DNA of 64,000 nucleotides. It comes from Pedobacter glucosidilyticus DSM 23534 (GTDB lineage Bacteria; Bacteroidota; Bacteroidia; Sphingobacteriales; Sphingobacteriaceae). The notes under the pieces were generated by a model. That model worked only from the letters and a program-made list of their open reading frames with translations. It searched no databases and had not been told where the DNA came from. The stretch spans positions 1 to 64,000 of the forward strand of contig NZ_AULF01000006.1 of the NCBI RefSeq assembly GCF_000425145.1, given 5' to 3'. A program made the translations under genes and the position numbers. Shown here one piece after another: positions 35,482 to 43,389 of this stretch. The first letter of the stretch is position 1. Each line of letters starts with the position of its first letter.

Positions 35482-36942
35482 ATGAAAGCTGTAAAAGTAT
35501 TATTAATAGATGATGATGAGGATGATTATATCCTTACCAAAGAAATATTTAACGATATCCCACAAAAGGAAATTTATAGCCTAAGCTGGATAAATAACTA
35601 CGAAGAAGGCATTAATGCCATGCTTAAAAGTCATTATGATATTTATTTGGTTGATTATCGATTGGGTAAATATACAGGATTAGATCTTTTAAAAGAGGCT
35701 ATCAAATCAAACGTTGGAGAACCCATCATCATTTTAACTGGTAAAGGAGATTCTAAAGTAGACGATGAAGCACTTCAAATAGGTGCAGCAGATTATCTTA
35801 TTAAAGATAAAATAGACCCTTATACCATAGAGCGCTCTATACGTTATGCTTTAAAGCACACTTTCACCCTAAAAGCACTAAAAGAAAGTGAAAATAAATT
35901 TAAGATTATTTTTGAGCGCTCTAAAGAACCATTTTTAATTATAGACTCACTGGGTACTATTAGAGATATTAATGAGGCTGGATTAAAATTCTTTAAATAT
36001 ACCCGAGAAGAACTAAGTCTTATTAAAGGAGCAGATTTATATGCAAACCGCAAAGACAACGCCTTATTTGTACAGCTTATGGATGAAAAAGGCTCAACTC
36101 ATGATTTTGAGACTCAATTGATTACCAAAAATAAAGAGTTAAAAACAGTAGCTATCTCTGCATTTTTACAAATAGACCAACACGCTACAGAAGAACTTTA
36201 TTATTGTATTGTGCATGATATAACCAATAGGAAAAAAGAAGAAAAAACTATTGTTGATATGGAGAAGCTTGCAGTAACAGAAAGAATAGTTAAAGGCTTG
36301 TCCAATGAGATTAGAAATCCATTATCAAATATTAATTTATCACTAGAACAACTTAAGTTAGATTTAAACACCAATGATGAAACTATAAATCTTTACTTAA
36401 ACATTATAAAAACCAATTTTGATAAAATAAATCTATTGGTTTCTAATCTAGTAAGCTCAACCCAAAACAGAGAACTTAATATCCAAACCAAAGTATTAAA
36501 CCACATACTTGAAGAGGTCATCATCAAAACCGAAGATCAATTAAACAACAATCTATTAAAAATTGATAAAGAGTTTAACACAACAGATATTACTATTGAT
36601 GTTGACGAAGAACAAGTTATACAAGCTATACAAAATGTTTTCATAAACGCTGTTGAGGCGGGGGCTAACTATATTACTGTAAAAACAGAAACTCACAACA
36701 ACGAAATACAAATTTTAATTACAGACAATGGTTCTGGCGTAGCCGTAGAAGATCAAAAAAGAATTTTTGAACCTTTTTATAGCTCAAAACCTAAAAGTTT
36801 GGGAATGGGCTTAGCTAACGCTCAAAAAATCTTAATTAATCATAAAGGGAAAATAAACTTAGATAAAAGTTCAAACCAAGGTTCTACTTTCTCTATATAT
36901 ATTCCTATAAGCAATCAGATTCATTTATGGAATTCTTTATAA
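35482..36942 (+). CDS. Receiver-PAS-kinase hybrid lacking the phospho-acceptor His
   Basis: A 486-residue soluble protein: N-terminal receiver (acidic LLIDDDEDDYILT, Asp58 in IYLVDYRLGKYTG, Lys in AADYLIKDK), a PAS domain (about 140-255), then a HisKA-like helix reading KGLSNEIRNPLSNINLSLEQ where the H of the usual H-E-x-R-N-P-L box is Asn275 (codon AAT at 36304-36306). The ATPase half keeps its motifs: N box VFINAVEAGA, G1 ITDNGSGV, F box FEPFYSSKP, G2 LGMGLANAQ. So ATP binding looks intact but autophosphorylation at the normal site is not possible. Could be a pseudokinase, regulator or phosphatase in the relay. Confidence 0.9.
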   Translation: MKAVKVLLIDDDEDDYILTKEIFNDIPQKEIYSLSWINNYEEGINAMLKSHYDIYLVDYRLGKYTGLDLLKEAIKSNVGEPIIILTGKGDSKVDDEALQIGAADYLIKDKIDPYTIERSIRYALKHTFTLKALKESENKFKIIFERSKEPFLIIDSLGTIRDINEAGLKFFKYTREELSLIKGADLYANRKDNALFVQLMDEKGSTHDFETQLITKNKELKTVAISAFLQIDQHATEELYYCIVHDITNRKKEEKTIVDMEKLAVTERIVKGLSNEIRNPLSNINLSLEQLKLDLNTNDETINLYLNIIKTNFDKINLLVSNLVSSTQNRELNIQTKVLNHILEEVIIKTEDQLNNNLLKIDKEFNTTDITIDVDEEQVIQAIQNVFINAVEAGANYITVKTETHNNEIQILITDNGSGVAVEDQKRIFEPFYSSKPKSLGMGLANAQKILINHKGKINLDKSSNQGSTFSIYIPISNQIHLWNSL

Positions 36943-37009
36943 TTAAATTTTTAATACATCATGTTAAATAAACAGATTTTCATTAACATTGTAATTCAAA
37001 ATAATAGAA

Positions 37010-37996
37010 ATGAGAAAAAACATTAAATTTTTTTTAGCATTAACGCTATTTGTGTCTAGCACAACGCTAACCTTTGCACAGGAAACAACTAACTCTACAG
37101 CTAAAACTTTTGGTGGCAGAGACCAATATAGAACTTGGTCTGTAGGTATTCATGGTGGAGCTTTAACTCCAGTAGTACTTATTGGTGGTTCAGACGATTA
37201 TACCAACTGGGATGCTAATTTTGGTTATGGCATTAGCTTAAATAAACAAGTTGCACATGCTTTTAGCTTGCAATTAAACGCAGTATTTGGTACTCTATCT
37301 GGTAATAATGCTGATGCCCCAGGAGGAAGAATAGGTGATTACAGATCTTTTGATACCCAAATTGGTTTCGGTATTGATTTAAGAGGAGTAGCTAATGTTG
37401 CAACTATTGATTTCTTAAAAAGAGAAAATGCTTTAAATTTTAACATTTCTACTGGTATGGGTACTTTAGCTTACGCACCAAGCTATATCAACCAAGCAAA
37501 TGCTTTGGTTGATTGGAAAGGCAGAGCAGGCTCTTCTGGAGACAAAGACTTTATTAAAAGTGTTTATATTCCTGTAGGTGTTGGTGCAAAATTTAAAGTT
37601 TCAGAAGTTGTTAGTTTTAACATCGGTTATACCATGAACTTCTTAGATGCAGATAATTTAGACGCTACTTACGGAAAAGAAAACTCAAAAGATAAATTTT
37701 CTTACACACATGCAGGTTTAGAATTTGCACTAGGTTCTAAAACAAAACCAAATTTAACTTGGGCAAACCCAGTAGCAACTATGTATGATGAGCTTAAAGA
37801 CTCTACTTTACGTGAGGACGTTAATAAATTAAAAGATCGTACAACTAAAGCAGAACAAGATGTGCAAGATCTTAAAAAAGATAGCGATGGTGATGGTGTT
37901 GCAGATCATTTAGATAAATGTCCTAATACTCCTGCGGGTACTAAAGTAGATGGCTCTGGTTGCGCTTTAGTAATACCTCAAGCAAAAGCACAGTAA
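37010..37996 (+). CDS. Outer-membrane beta-barrel protein with a thrombospondin-3 repeat, no OmpA domain
   Basis: A 328-residue outer-membrane protein: signal peptide ending near LTFAQ, a barrel region (VGIHGGALTPVVLIGG, VSFNIGYTMNF), a short coiled coil (DELKDSTLREDVNKLKDRT) and one calcium-binding type-3 repeat DSDGDGVADHLDKCPNTPAG followed by TKVDGSGCALVIP. Relatives normally continue into an OmpA peptidoglycan-binding domain; here a stop follows within 10 residues and a terminator lies beyond, so that domain is absent rather than frameshifted. Confidence 0.87.
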   Translation: MRKNIKFFLALTLFVSSTTLTFAQETTNSTAKTFGGRDQYRTWSVGIHGGALTPVVLIGGSDDYTNWDANFGYGISLNKQVAHAFSLQLNAVFGTLSGNNADAPGGRIGDYRSFDTQIGFGIDLRGVANVATIDFLKRENALNFNISTGMGTLAYAPSYINQANALVDWKGRAGSSGDKDFIKSVYIPVGVGAKFKVSEVVSFNIGYTMNFLDADNLDATYGKENSKDKFSYTHAGLEFALGSKTKPNLTWANPVATMYDELKDSTLREDVNKLKDRTTKAEQDVQDLKKDSDGDGVADHLDKCPNTPAGTKVDGSGCALVIPQAKAQ

Positions 37997-38016
37997 ATTC
38001 TAAAAAGAAATTATTA

Positions 38017-38050
38017 AAAGCTTCGGAATATCATTTTCGGAGCTTTTTTT
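38017..38050 (+). terminator. Intrinsic terminator after the barrel gene
   Basis: Stem AAAGCTTCG / CGGAGCTTT (one G-T pair) with a 12-base loop, then a run of Ts. Confidence 0.8.
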
Positions 38051-38077
38051 GTTTTAAAAGCTTTTATATATTTAGAT

Positions 38078-39118
38078 ATGTCGGTTTTTACATTTAAGCA
38101 AAGAAATTCTATTGTTCTTATCGTATTACTACTTCTTGCGGTAATTATATTGTATAGTTTAAGAGACTTATTTACCGCATTCTTAGGCGCCATTGTTATC
38201 TACACTATTTTTAAACCGTTATATATTTATTTGTGCAAGAAAGTTAAAAAATACGTTGCCGCAAGTGCCATCATTTTACTATCATTCCTTATTATAATTT
38301 TACCATTTTTTGTGCTGAGCTATATGATTATTGATAAAGTGAGTAGCCTCAAACAAGATCAATTTCAATTAAAAGCTCTTATTTCAAGATTAGATGATTT
38401 TGTAGGTCTTAAACTAAACCAGCCTCATTTGGTAGAAAAATATGTAAATAAATTATCTCTATTCATTCAAGAACTATTTCCCACATTTGTTGGTGGGGCA
38501 TTTTTTATCTTCCTAGCGCTTACGCTGATGTATTTTGTACTTTATTTTATGCTGGTACAAATGGATACTTTTGAAAATATCTTGTTAAAATATGCTCCTT
38601 TAAGAGAGCATCATGCTAAAAAATTTGCTGTTGAACTAAGAAACACCACTTATTCAAATATTTTAGGGCAAGGTTTAATAGCTATTGTGCAAGGTTTGTT
38701 AGTAAGTATATCATTTTTTCTAGTTGGTATAAATGATGCTATTTTCTGGGGAGTATTAGGTACTTTCCTATCCTTCTTGCCTGTAATAGGCGCTCCACTT
38801 ATTACTTTACCCGCAGCTATTATACTTTTTTTAAATGGAGATACCGGAAATGCTATTTTTTTAAGTGTTTTTACTTTAACCATACTCATCAATATAGATA
38901 ATGTAATACGCTTCATCATCAATAAAAAAGTGGCCGATACACATCCTATTATTACAGTTATTGGAGTGATTATAGGTATTCCAATGTTTGGCTTCGTAGG
39001 TTTAGTTTTTGGACCCTTACTATTATCATGGTTCATACATTTAGCAGAAATTTATGAAATAGATATTATTGCTACAGAACGATTAGAAAGTCATCTGGAA
39101 AACAAAAATTCAAATTGA
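38078..39118 (+). CDS. AI-2E/PerM-family membrane transporter
   Basis: A 346-residue membrane protein with the family layout: two N-terminal helices, KPLYIYLCKK, a soluble middle (LISRLDDFVG), then paired C-terminal helices with LGQGLIAIVQGLLVSI, WGVLGTFLSFLPVIGAPLITLPAAI and IGVIIGIPMFGFVGLVFGPLL. The substrate of this family is mostly unknown (AI-2 export, Na+/H+ exchange or others reported). Stands alone, then leads into the YtxH cluster. Confidence 0.9.
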   Translation: MSVFTFKQRNSIVLIVLLLLAVIILYSLRDLFTAFLGAIVIYTIFKPLYIYLCKKVKKYVAASAIILLSFLIIILPFFVLSYMIIDKVSSLKQDQFQLKALISRLDDFVGLKLNQPHLVEKYVNKLSLFIQELFPTFVGGAFFIFLALTLMYFVLYFMLVQMDTFENILLKYAPLREHHAKKFAVELRNTTYSNILGQGLIAIVQGLLVSISFFLVGINDAIFWGVLGTFLSFLPVIGAPLITLPAAIILFLNGDTGNAIFLSVFTLTILINIDNVIRFIINKKVADTHPIITVIGVIIGIPMFGFVGLVFGPLLLSWFIHLAEIYEIDIIATERLESHLENKNSN

Positions 39119-39189
39119 TAGCTTATAAAATATATTTTGGCAAGGTATTTTCTTACTTAAAATTATATTTACATTAAAACACAATCATC

Positions 39190-39456
39190 ATGACAGACAA
39201 TTCAAAAACAGTAATAGCACTTTTAGCCGGATTAGCTGCTGGTGCTGCTTTAGGTTTATTATTTGCTCCAGAAAAAGGTTCAGATACGAGAGATAAACTT
39301 GCCGAATCTTTAAAAAATTTAGGCGATAGCATCAAAGAAAAAGCTGCTGAAGAAATAGATAACCTAACAGATTTAAAAGAAAAAATTGTAGGAAATATAA
39401 AATCTAAAATTAAACAGGCAGAAGACGAATATGCTAATGACACAGAGCATGCCTAA
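39190..39456 (+). CDS. YtxH-domain protein
   Basis: An 88-residue protein: hydrophobic N-terminal helix [20 protein letters not shown], then the YtxH signature [19 protein letters not shown] and a long lysine/glutamate-rich amphipathic helix. YtxH proteins are small stress-linked membrane-anchored proteins, often co-located with holin-like ones. Start at ATG 39190. Forms a small cluster with the next two genes. Confidence 0.9.
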   Translation: MTDNSKTVIALLAGLAAGAALGLLFAPEKGSDTRDKLAESLKNLGDSIKEKAAEEIDNLTDLKEKIVGNIKSKIKQAEDEYANDTEHA

Positions 39457-39498
39457 AAATTTGATGAAAATTATAAAATGACAGACCCACGCTAAGTT

Positions 39499-39834
39499 AT
39501 GGAAGAACTAATAGAAAAAATCAAAGAGCATCTTCATACAAGAATGAAACTTGCTAAGTTGACCCTTGTAGAAAAAGGAGTACTGCTTTTTGCCAACTTA
39601 ATTACTGACGGTTTAGTAATTATATTTCTGGTACTTGCATTTCTTTTCGTGAGTTTGGCATTTGGCTTTTATATATCAGAATTATTGGGTAACAGCTACG
39701 GAGGATTTTTCCTAGTTTCTCTTTTCTATTTTTTAATAGCGGTAATTGTATACGCTATCAAAGATAAATACCTAGAAAAACCGATAGTTAACAATATGAT
39801 AAGGAAAATTTTCAAAAAACAGGAGGAGGAATAA
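39499..39834 (+). CDS. Holin-X/Phage_holin_3_6-type membrane protein
   Basis: A 111-residue protein with two membrane hairpin helices (LLFANLITDGLVIIFLVLAF and GFFLVSLFYFLIAVIVYAI), preceded by an amphipathic helix (MKLAKLTLVEKG) and ending in a charged tail. It matches the chromosomal holin-X-like family, which despite the name is not phage-linked. The purine-rich 3' end (AGGAGGAGG at 39822-39830) doubles as a Shine-Dalgarno-like site for the next gene. Confidence 0.82.
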   Translation: MEELIEKIKEHLHTRMKLAKLTLVEKGVLLFANLITDGLVIIFLVLAFLFVSLAFGFYISELLGNSYGGFFLVSLFYFLIAVIVYAIKDKYLEKPIVNNMIRKIFKKQEEE

Positions 39835-39836
39835 TA

Positions 39837-40301
39837 GTGGTAAATCAAACTAACATAGAAAATATTCAACAGTTAAGAGCGCAAATAAAATCCTTGCGCT
39901 TGCAACAAGCAGAACAAGAACTTTACTTCTTAAAAAAGAAACAAAGTTTTAAAGATGCTATAGAATCTCCGTTTACTTTCTTAAAAAAAATTGGCTCTTT
40001 CTTAGGTTTCAATACTCCAAAACAACACGGAATAAATCCTAAAAATGCTGATTGGGTAACCTCTTTAGCAAGAATACTTGTCCCAATGGTGCTTAATAAA
40101 ACTTTATTGAGAGGCAATGGTTTATTTCTAAAATCTGTATTAACCTTATTATCTCAAAGAGTTATCAACCCCCAAAATGTTAACCAAAACAAGTTAAGCA
40201 GTTTAATAGATAAAGCAAGTTCATGGATAAACTCAACTCTAAAAAGTAAAAAGAAGCCAACCATAGATTATGGCATTCCGCCAGATAGCGAAACTTTTTA
40301 A
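39837..40301 (+). CDS. Small basic protein, function unknown, third gene of the YtxH cluster
   Basis: A 154-residue lysine-rich protein with GTG start (bases 39837-39839), two codons past the previous stop. N-terminal coiled coil (IENIQQLRAQIKSLRLQQAEQELYFL in part), then FTFLKKIGSFLGF and a hydrophobic middle (LARILVPMVLNKTLL, KSVLTLLSQRV). No recognised domain. The start is supported by AGGAGGAGG 6-14 bases upstream, unusual for this phylum. Likely acts with its two membrane-protein neighbours, by position only. Confidence 0.72.
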   Translation: MVNQTNIENIQQLRAQIKSLRLQQAEQELYFLKKKQSFKDAIESPFTFLKKIGSFLGFNTPKQHGINPKNADWVTSLARILVPMVLNKTLLRGNGLFLKSVLTLLSQRVINPQNVNQNKLSSLIDKASSWINSTLKSKKKPTIDYGIPPDSETF

Positions 40302-40424
40302 TCACTAAGACTTTTAGAATATCATTTAGTATTCTATATGCCAAAAGCTGCAGCCTTTTCTGGAGATATCAAAAAGTATTTTACTTTGTTTAAAATAATG
40401 AATACAATTTTAGGAAGCCTCTTT

Positions 40425-41507
40425 TTAAAATTTATATACTACCGTATTAATATTCATACCTGCACCTACTGAAGTAAATAATACAACATCGTTTTTCTTA
40501 ATCTCATGTCCTTCATATTTAGTTTTTAATATCAAATCTAACAATGTTGGAACTGTAGCTACAGATGAATTACCCAATTTAGCAATAGACATAGGCATTA
40601 TATCCATTGGTGCATCATCAATATCATATAGCTTAAAAAATCTTTTCAAAATAGCCTCATCCATTTTTCCGTTAGCTTGGTGTACTAGTACTTTCTTTAC
40701 ATCGTCTGGATTTAAATTGGCTTTTTCTAAAGCTGCTTTCATTACTAACGGTACATTTTTCAAAGCGTACTCATAAACCTTACGCCCATCCATTTTTAAG
40801 AAAATATCAGTGTAAGCGGCATAATCTTCTTTGCTGCTACCTTCCATTCTTAAAAACCAAGCTTCATTTTGGGTATGCGTTTGCGTTTTGTGCGATAGTA
40901 TACCCACATTTTCATCGGTTTCTAATGCACTCAATATCACTGCTCCGGCACCATCAGCATAAATCATACTATCTCTATCATGCGGATCAGTAATTCTTGA
41001 CAAGGTTTCTGAACCTATAATCAAAACATTTTTAGCATCGCCAGCTTTAATATAATAGTTGGCTTGTATTAAGCCTTGCACCCATCCTGGGCAACCAAAA
41101 GGTAAATCATAAGCTACGCAATCTGGATTTTGAATTGCTAACTTATGTTTAATACGACTTGCCAAAGTAGGCACCATATCAGAACGGTTTGTACCGTGAG
41201 TAATATCTCCAAAATTGTGTGCTACAATGATATAATCTAAAGATTCAGGATCTATCAAAGAAGATTGTAAGGCATCTTGGGCGGCTAAAAACCCTAGTTC
41301 AGAAGCTGTTTGCTTAGGTGCTGCATATCTTCTCTCTTCTATATCAGTTATGGAAACAAATTTCTTAATGATATCTGCATTACTGCGATTGATGCGTTGC
41401 CCATCTCGCTCAAAGAATTCGTGGTTAATAAAATCTTCATTCTTAACTATAACACCAGGGATATAACTTCCGGTTGCAGTAATAACAGCTTTAATTGATT
41501 TGGTCAT
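40425..41507 (-). CDS. 3-oxoacyl-ACP synthase III-like protein (KAS III family)
   Basis: A 360-residue thiolase-fold condensing enzyme. Catalytic Cys139 in LPFGCPGWVQGL, His in VLVHQANGKMDEA and Asn in LGNSSVATVPTLL complete the Cys-His-Asn triad of KAS III. It differs from housekeeping FabH in length and in the active-site sequence (FGCPG rather than ACAG-like), and no other fatty-acid gene is nearby, so it may act on a special acyl starter. Not assigned as fabH for that reason. Confidence 0.85.
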   Translation of the reverse strand: MTKSIKAVITATGSYIPGVIVKNEDFINHEFFERDGQRINRSNADIIKKFVSITDIEERRYAAPKQTASELGFLAAQDALQSSLIDPESLDYIIVAHNFGDITHGTNRSDMVPTLASRIKHKLAIQNPDCVAYDLPFGCPGWVQGLIQANYYIKAGDAKNVLIIGSETLSRITDPHDRDSMIYADGAGAVILSALETDENVGILSHKTQTHTQNEAWFLRMEGSSKEDYAAYTDIFLKMDGRKVYEYALKNVPLVMKAALEKANLNPDDVKKVLVHQANGKMDEAILKRFFKLYDIDDAPMDIMPMSIAKLGNSSVATVPTLLDLILKTKYEGHEIKKNDVVLFTSVGAGMNINTVVYKF

Positions 41508-41568
41508 GCGTTAGATTTGTACTATATACCAAATTAGTATAAAGTATTGGGATTAGGAAATATTTATT

Positions 41569-42636
41569 TTAAAACAAGCTTGTTTGCCTATTAAAATCAT
41601 TTCTAAAAAGATCTAATCTTTGGATTTTCATTGATCTTCCTTTTAGATATTTCTTAACAGCTAAATTAAAAAGCTGATGTATAGCCTGCGCCTCTATCCC
41701 ATCTCCAGAAATACGTTTTCCCCATCTAGAATCATTTAACTTACCATCATGGCAAGCTTGTATTTGGTGCAATACTTTTTGGGCAGCATCTGGAAAAGCT
41801 TTTGCTATCCAATCTGTAAAAATATGAGCTATAGCACCATTTAAACGTACAATGGTAAAAGCAGCAGCTTGCGCCCCGTTAGATGCAGCTACTTTAACAA
41901 TATCCGTAATTTCATGACTATTTAAACTTGGTATAATGGGGGCAATCATTACTCTTACAGGTATATCATGCTTTGCTAAAGTTTCTACAACTTTTAATCT
42001 GCCTTTGCCTGTTACAGTTCTAGGTTCTAATTTTAACCGCAAATTTTCATTTAATGAAGTAATAGAGATATTTACATGTAATAAGTCATGCTTGTTTAAT
42101 TCTTGTAATAAATCTAAATCTCTAAGGATAAGATTATTTTTAGTGATGATGCTAACCGGATGCTTATATTTCAGAAATACTTCTAAAATCGCCCGTGTTA
42201 TTTTAAATTTTCTTTCTGCAGGCTGGTAGCAATCTGTATTTCCGGATAGTAAAATAACTTTAGGTTGATAGTTTGGTCTGTTCAATTGCTGTTCTAATAA
42301 CTTAGCAGCATCGGGTTTGATGATGATTTTACTCTCAAAATCTAAACCTGCATCAAAACCCCAATACTCATGCGAGTTTCTGGCATAACAATAAATACAA
42401 CCATGCTCGCAACCATGATATGGATTAATTGATGCTACAAAAGATAAATCTGGGCTATTGCTTTCGCTGATGATTTTCTTTGGGTATTCTTTGATGAATT
42501 CTGTTTTGATTTCATCAATAAAAGGTTCATCTAACCCTTCAATATGTTCTAAACTATATTTTAAATTTTGGAATTTATTATTGATATTTCCTTGCGCACC
42601 ACGACCTTTTAGGTAAGATTCTTCATTATTCAACAT
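41569..42636 (-). CDS. PA0069-type radical SAM protein
   Basis: A 355-residue radical SAM enzyme with cluster motif CEHGCIYCYARN (C-x3-C-x2-C, near residue 76), SNSPDLSFVASINPYHG before it, and LLSGNTDCYQPAE, ITKNNLILRDLDLL and EPRTVTGKGRL typical of the PA0069/Rv2578c group (spore photoproduct lyase-like barrel). Substrate unknown; DNA-lesion repair has been suggested for relatives. A 27-bp dyad ends 6 bp before its ATG. Confidence 0.9.
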   Translation of the reverse strand: MLNNEESYLKGRGAQGNINNKFQNLKYSLEHIEGLDEPFIDEIKTEFIKEYPKKIISESNSPDLSFVASINPYHGCEHGCIYCYARNSHEYWGFDAGLDFESKIIIKPDAAKLLEQQLNRPNYQPKVILLSGNTDCYQPAERKFKITRAILEVFLKYKHPVSIITKNNLILRDLDLLQELNKHDLLHVNISITSLNENLRLKLEPRTVTGKGRLKVVETLAKHDIPVRVMIAPIIPSLNSHEITDIVKVAASNGAQAAAFTIVRLNGAIAHIFTDWIAKAFPDAAQKVLHQIQACHDGKLNDSRWGKRISGDGIEAQAIHQLFNLAVKKYLKGRSMKIQRLDLFRNDFNRQTSLF

Positions 42637-42641
42637 AACTT

Positions 42642-42668
42642 AAAAATACTAAAATTTTTAGTATTTTT
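42642..42668. promoter_or_regulatory. Dyad between the LUD and radical SAM genes
   Basis: Perfect 13-base arms AAAAATACTAAAA and TTTTAGTATTTTT with one base between, 5 bp upstream of the radical SAM ATG and 14 bp past the LUD stop. It could be a weak A/T terminator, but as DNA it looks like an operator at the start of the radical SAM gene. Function not decided. Confidence 0.55.
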
Positions 42669-42681
42669 TAGAGAAAACTAA

Positions 42682-43326
42682 CTATTGATAAGAATCATCT
42701 AACAAGAAAACAAAAAGTTCTTTGGGGCCATGGGCACCTATAACCAATGTTTTTTCAATATCAGCAGTACGACTTGGACCAGTAATGGTACTAATCATTG
42801 TAGGTAAATTATTACCGTATTTATCTTTTAATAATTTAAACCCGTCTTTTAAATCCATCACCATTTGTGAAGTATAAGCTATCACTACATGAAAATGGGG
42901 GTATATGCTTAACCTCCTGCCAGCTGCACTGGCATTGCTTACTAAAATAGAACCATTTCTGGCTATAAGTGCTTCGCACAAGGTAAAGCCAACTTCTGCC
43001 AGTTCAAAATCTTTATCGCTTTCGTAAAACGGATATCCGTATTTGCTTAATAAATCTTGTAAAGGTTTTTCCCAGCAGTAAATTTTTCGCCACTTTTTCT
43101 CATCCGCCAAAAGCAAGATATTTTCTATAAGTTGTATTTCATCCTCACAAAAAACAAACTGACCGCTTACGTTTATAAATTGTTCAGCAAATACCACTTC
43201 AGGTAGTTCCTCTACCGGCGGATATAAAGGAAGATCTTCCAAGTTAGGATATGGATTATCTCTTTTCTCTAATAAAGCTTTTCGTATTTTTTTAAGTAAT
43301 TTCTCTTTAGAAGTACTTTCCTTCAT
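42682..43326 (-). CDS. LUD-domain protein (LutC/YkgG-like)
   Basis: A 214-residue protein of the LUD/YkgG family: AEVGFTLCEALIARNGSILV, ASAAGRRLSIYPHFHVVIAY and STITGPSRTADIEKTLVIGAHGPKE in parts. In other bacteria the domain is in the LutABC lactate-oxidation complex, but no lutA/lutB lies nearby, so that role is not shown here. Probably its own transcript: ftsH's terminator and a new -7 element lie just upstream. Confidence 0.82.
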   Translation of the reverse strand: MKESTSKEKLLKKIRKALLEKRDNPYPNLEDLPLYPPVEELPEVVFAEQFINVSGQFVFCEDEIQLIENILLLADEKKWRKIYCWEKPLQDLLSKYGYPFYESDKDFELAEVGFTLCEALIARNGSILVSNASAAGRRLSIYPHFHVVIAYTSQMVMDLKDGFKLLKDKYGNNLPTMISTITGPSRTADIEKTLVIGAHGPKELFVFLLDDSYQ

Positions 43327-43344
43327 TTCCTATGTTATAAGCTG

Positions 43345-43352
43345 CAAATTTA
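43345..43352 (-). promoter_or_regulatory. Promoter -7 element for LUD gene
   Basis: The minus strand reads TAAATTTG, an exact TAnnTTTG match, 18 bp upstream of the ATG and directly past the ftsH terminator. Confidence 0.5.
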
Positions 43353-43361
43353 GGATATAAA

Positions 43362-43384
43362 AAATCCCCTGAAACAGGGGATTT
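43362..43384 (-). terminator. Intrinsic terminator after ftsH
   Basis: Nine-bp stem AAATCCCCT / AGGGGATTT with a five-base loop, followed on the minus strand by a T run, 5 bp past the ftsH stop. Confidence 0.92.
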
Positions 43385-43389
43385 AAAAT

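Noticed and set aside
39499-39834. Holin-like protein as a sign of a prophage
   Set aside because: No other phage gene is near; the protein belongs to the chromosomal holin-X-like group found next to YtxH genes.
40316-40358. Possible terminators between the convergent genes at 40301 and 40425
   Set aside because: Arms AGAATA/TATTCT and an AAAAGCTGCAGC repeat are short and lack T runs; nothing convincing is present in this gap.
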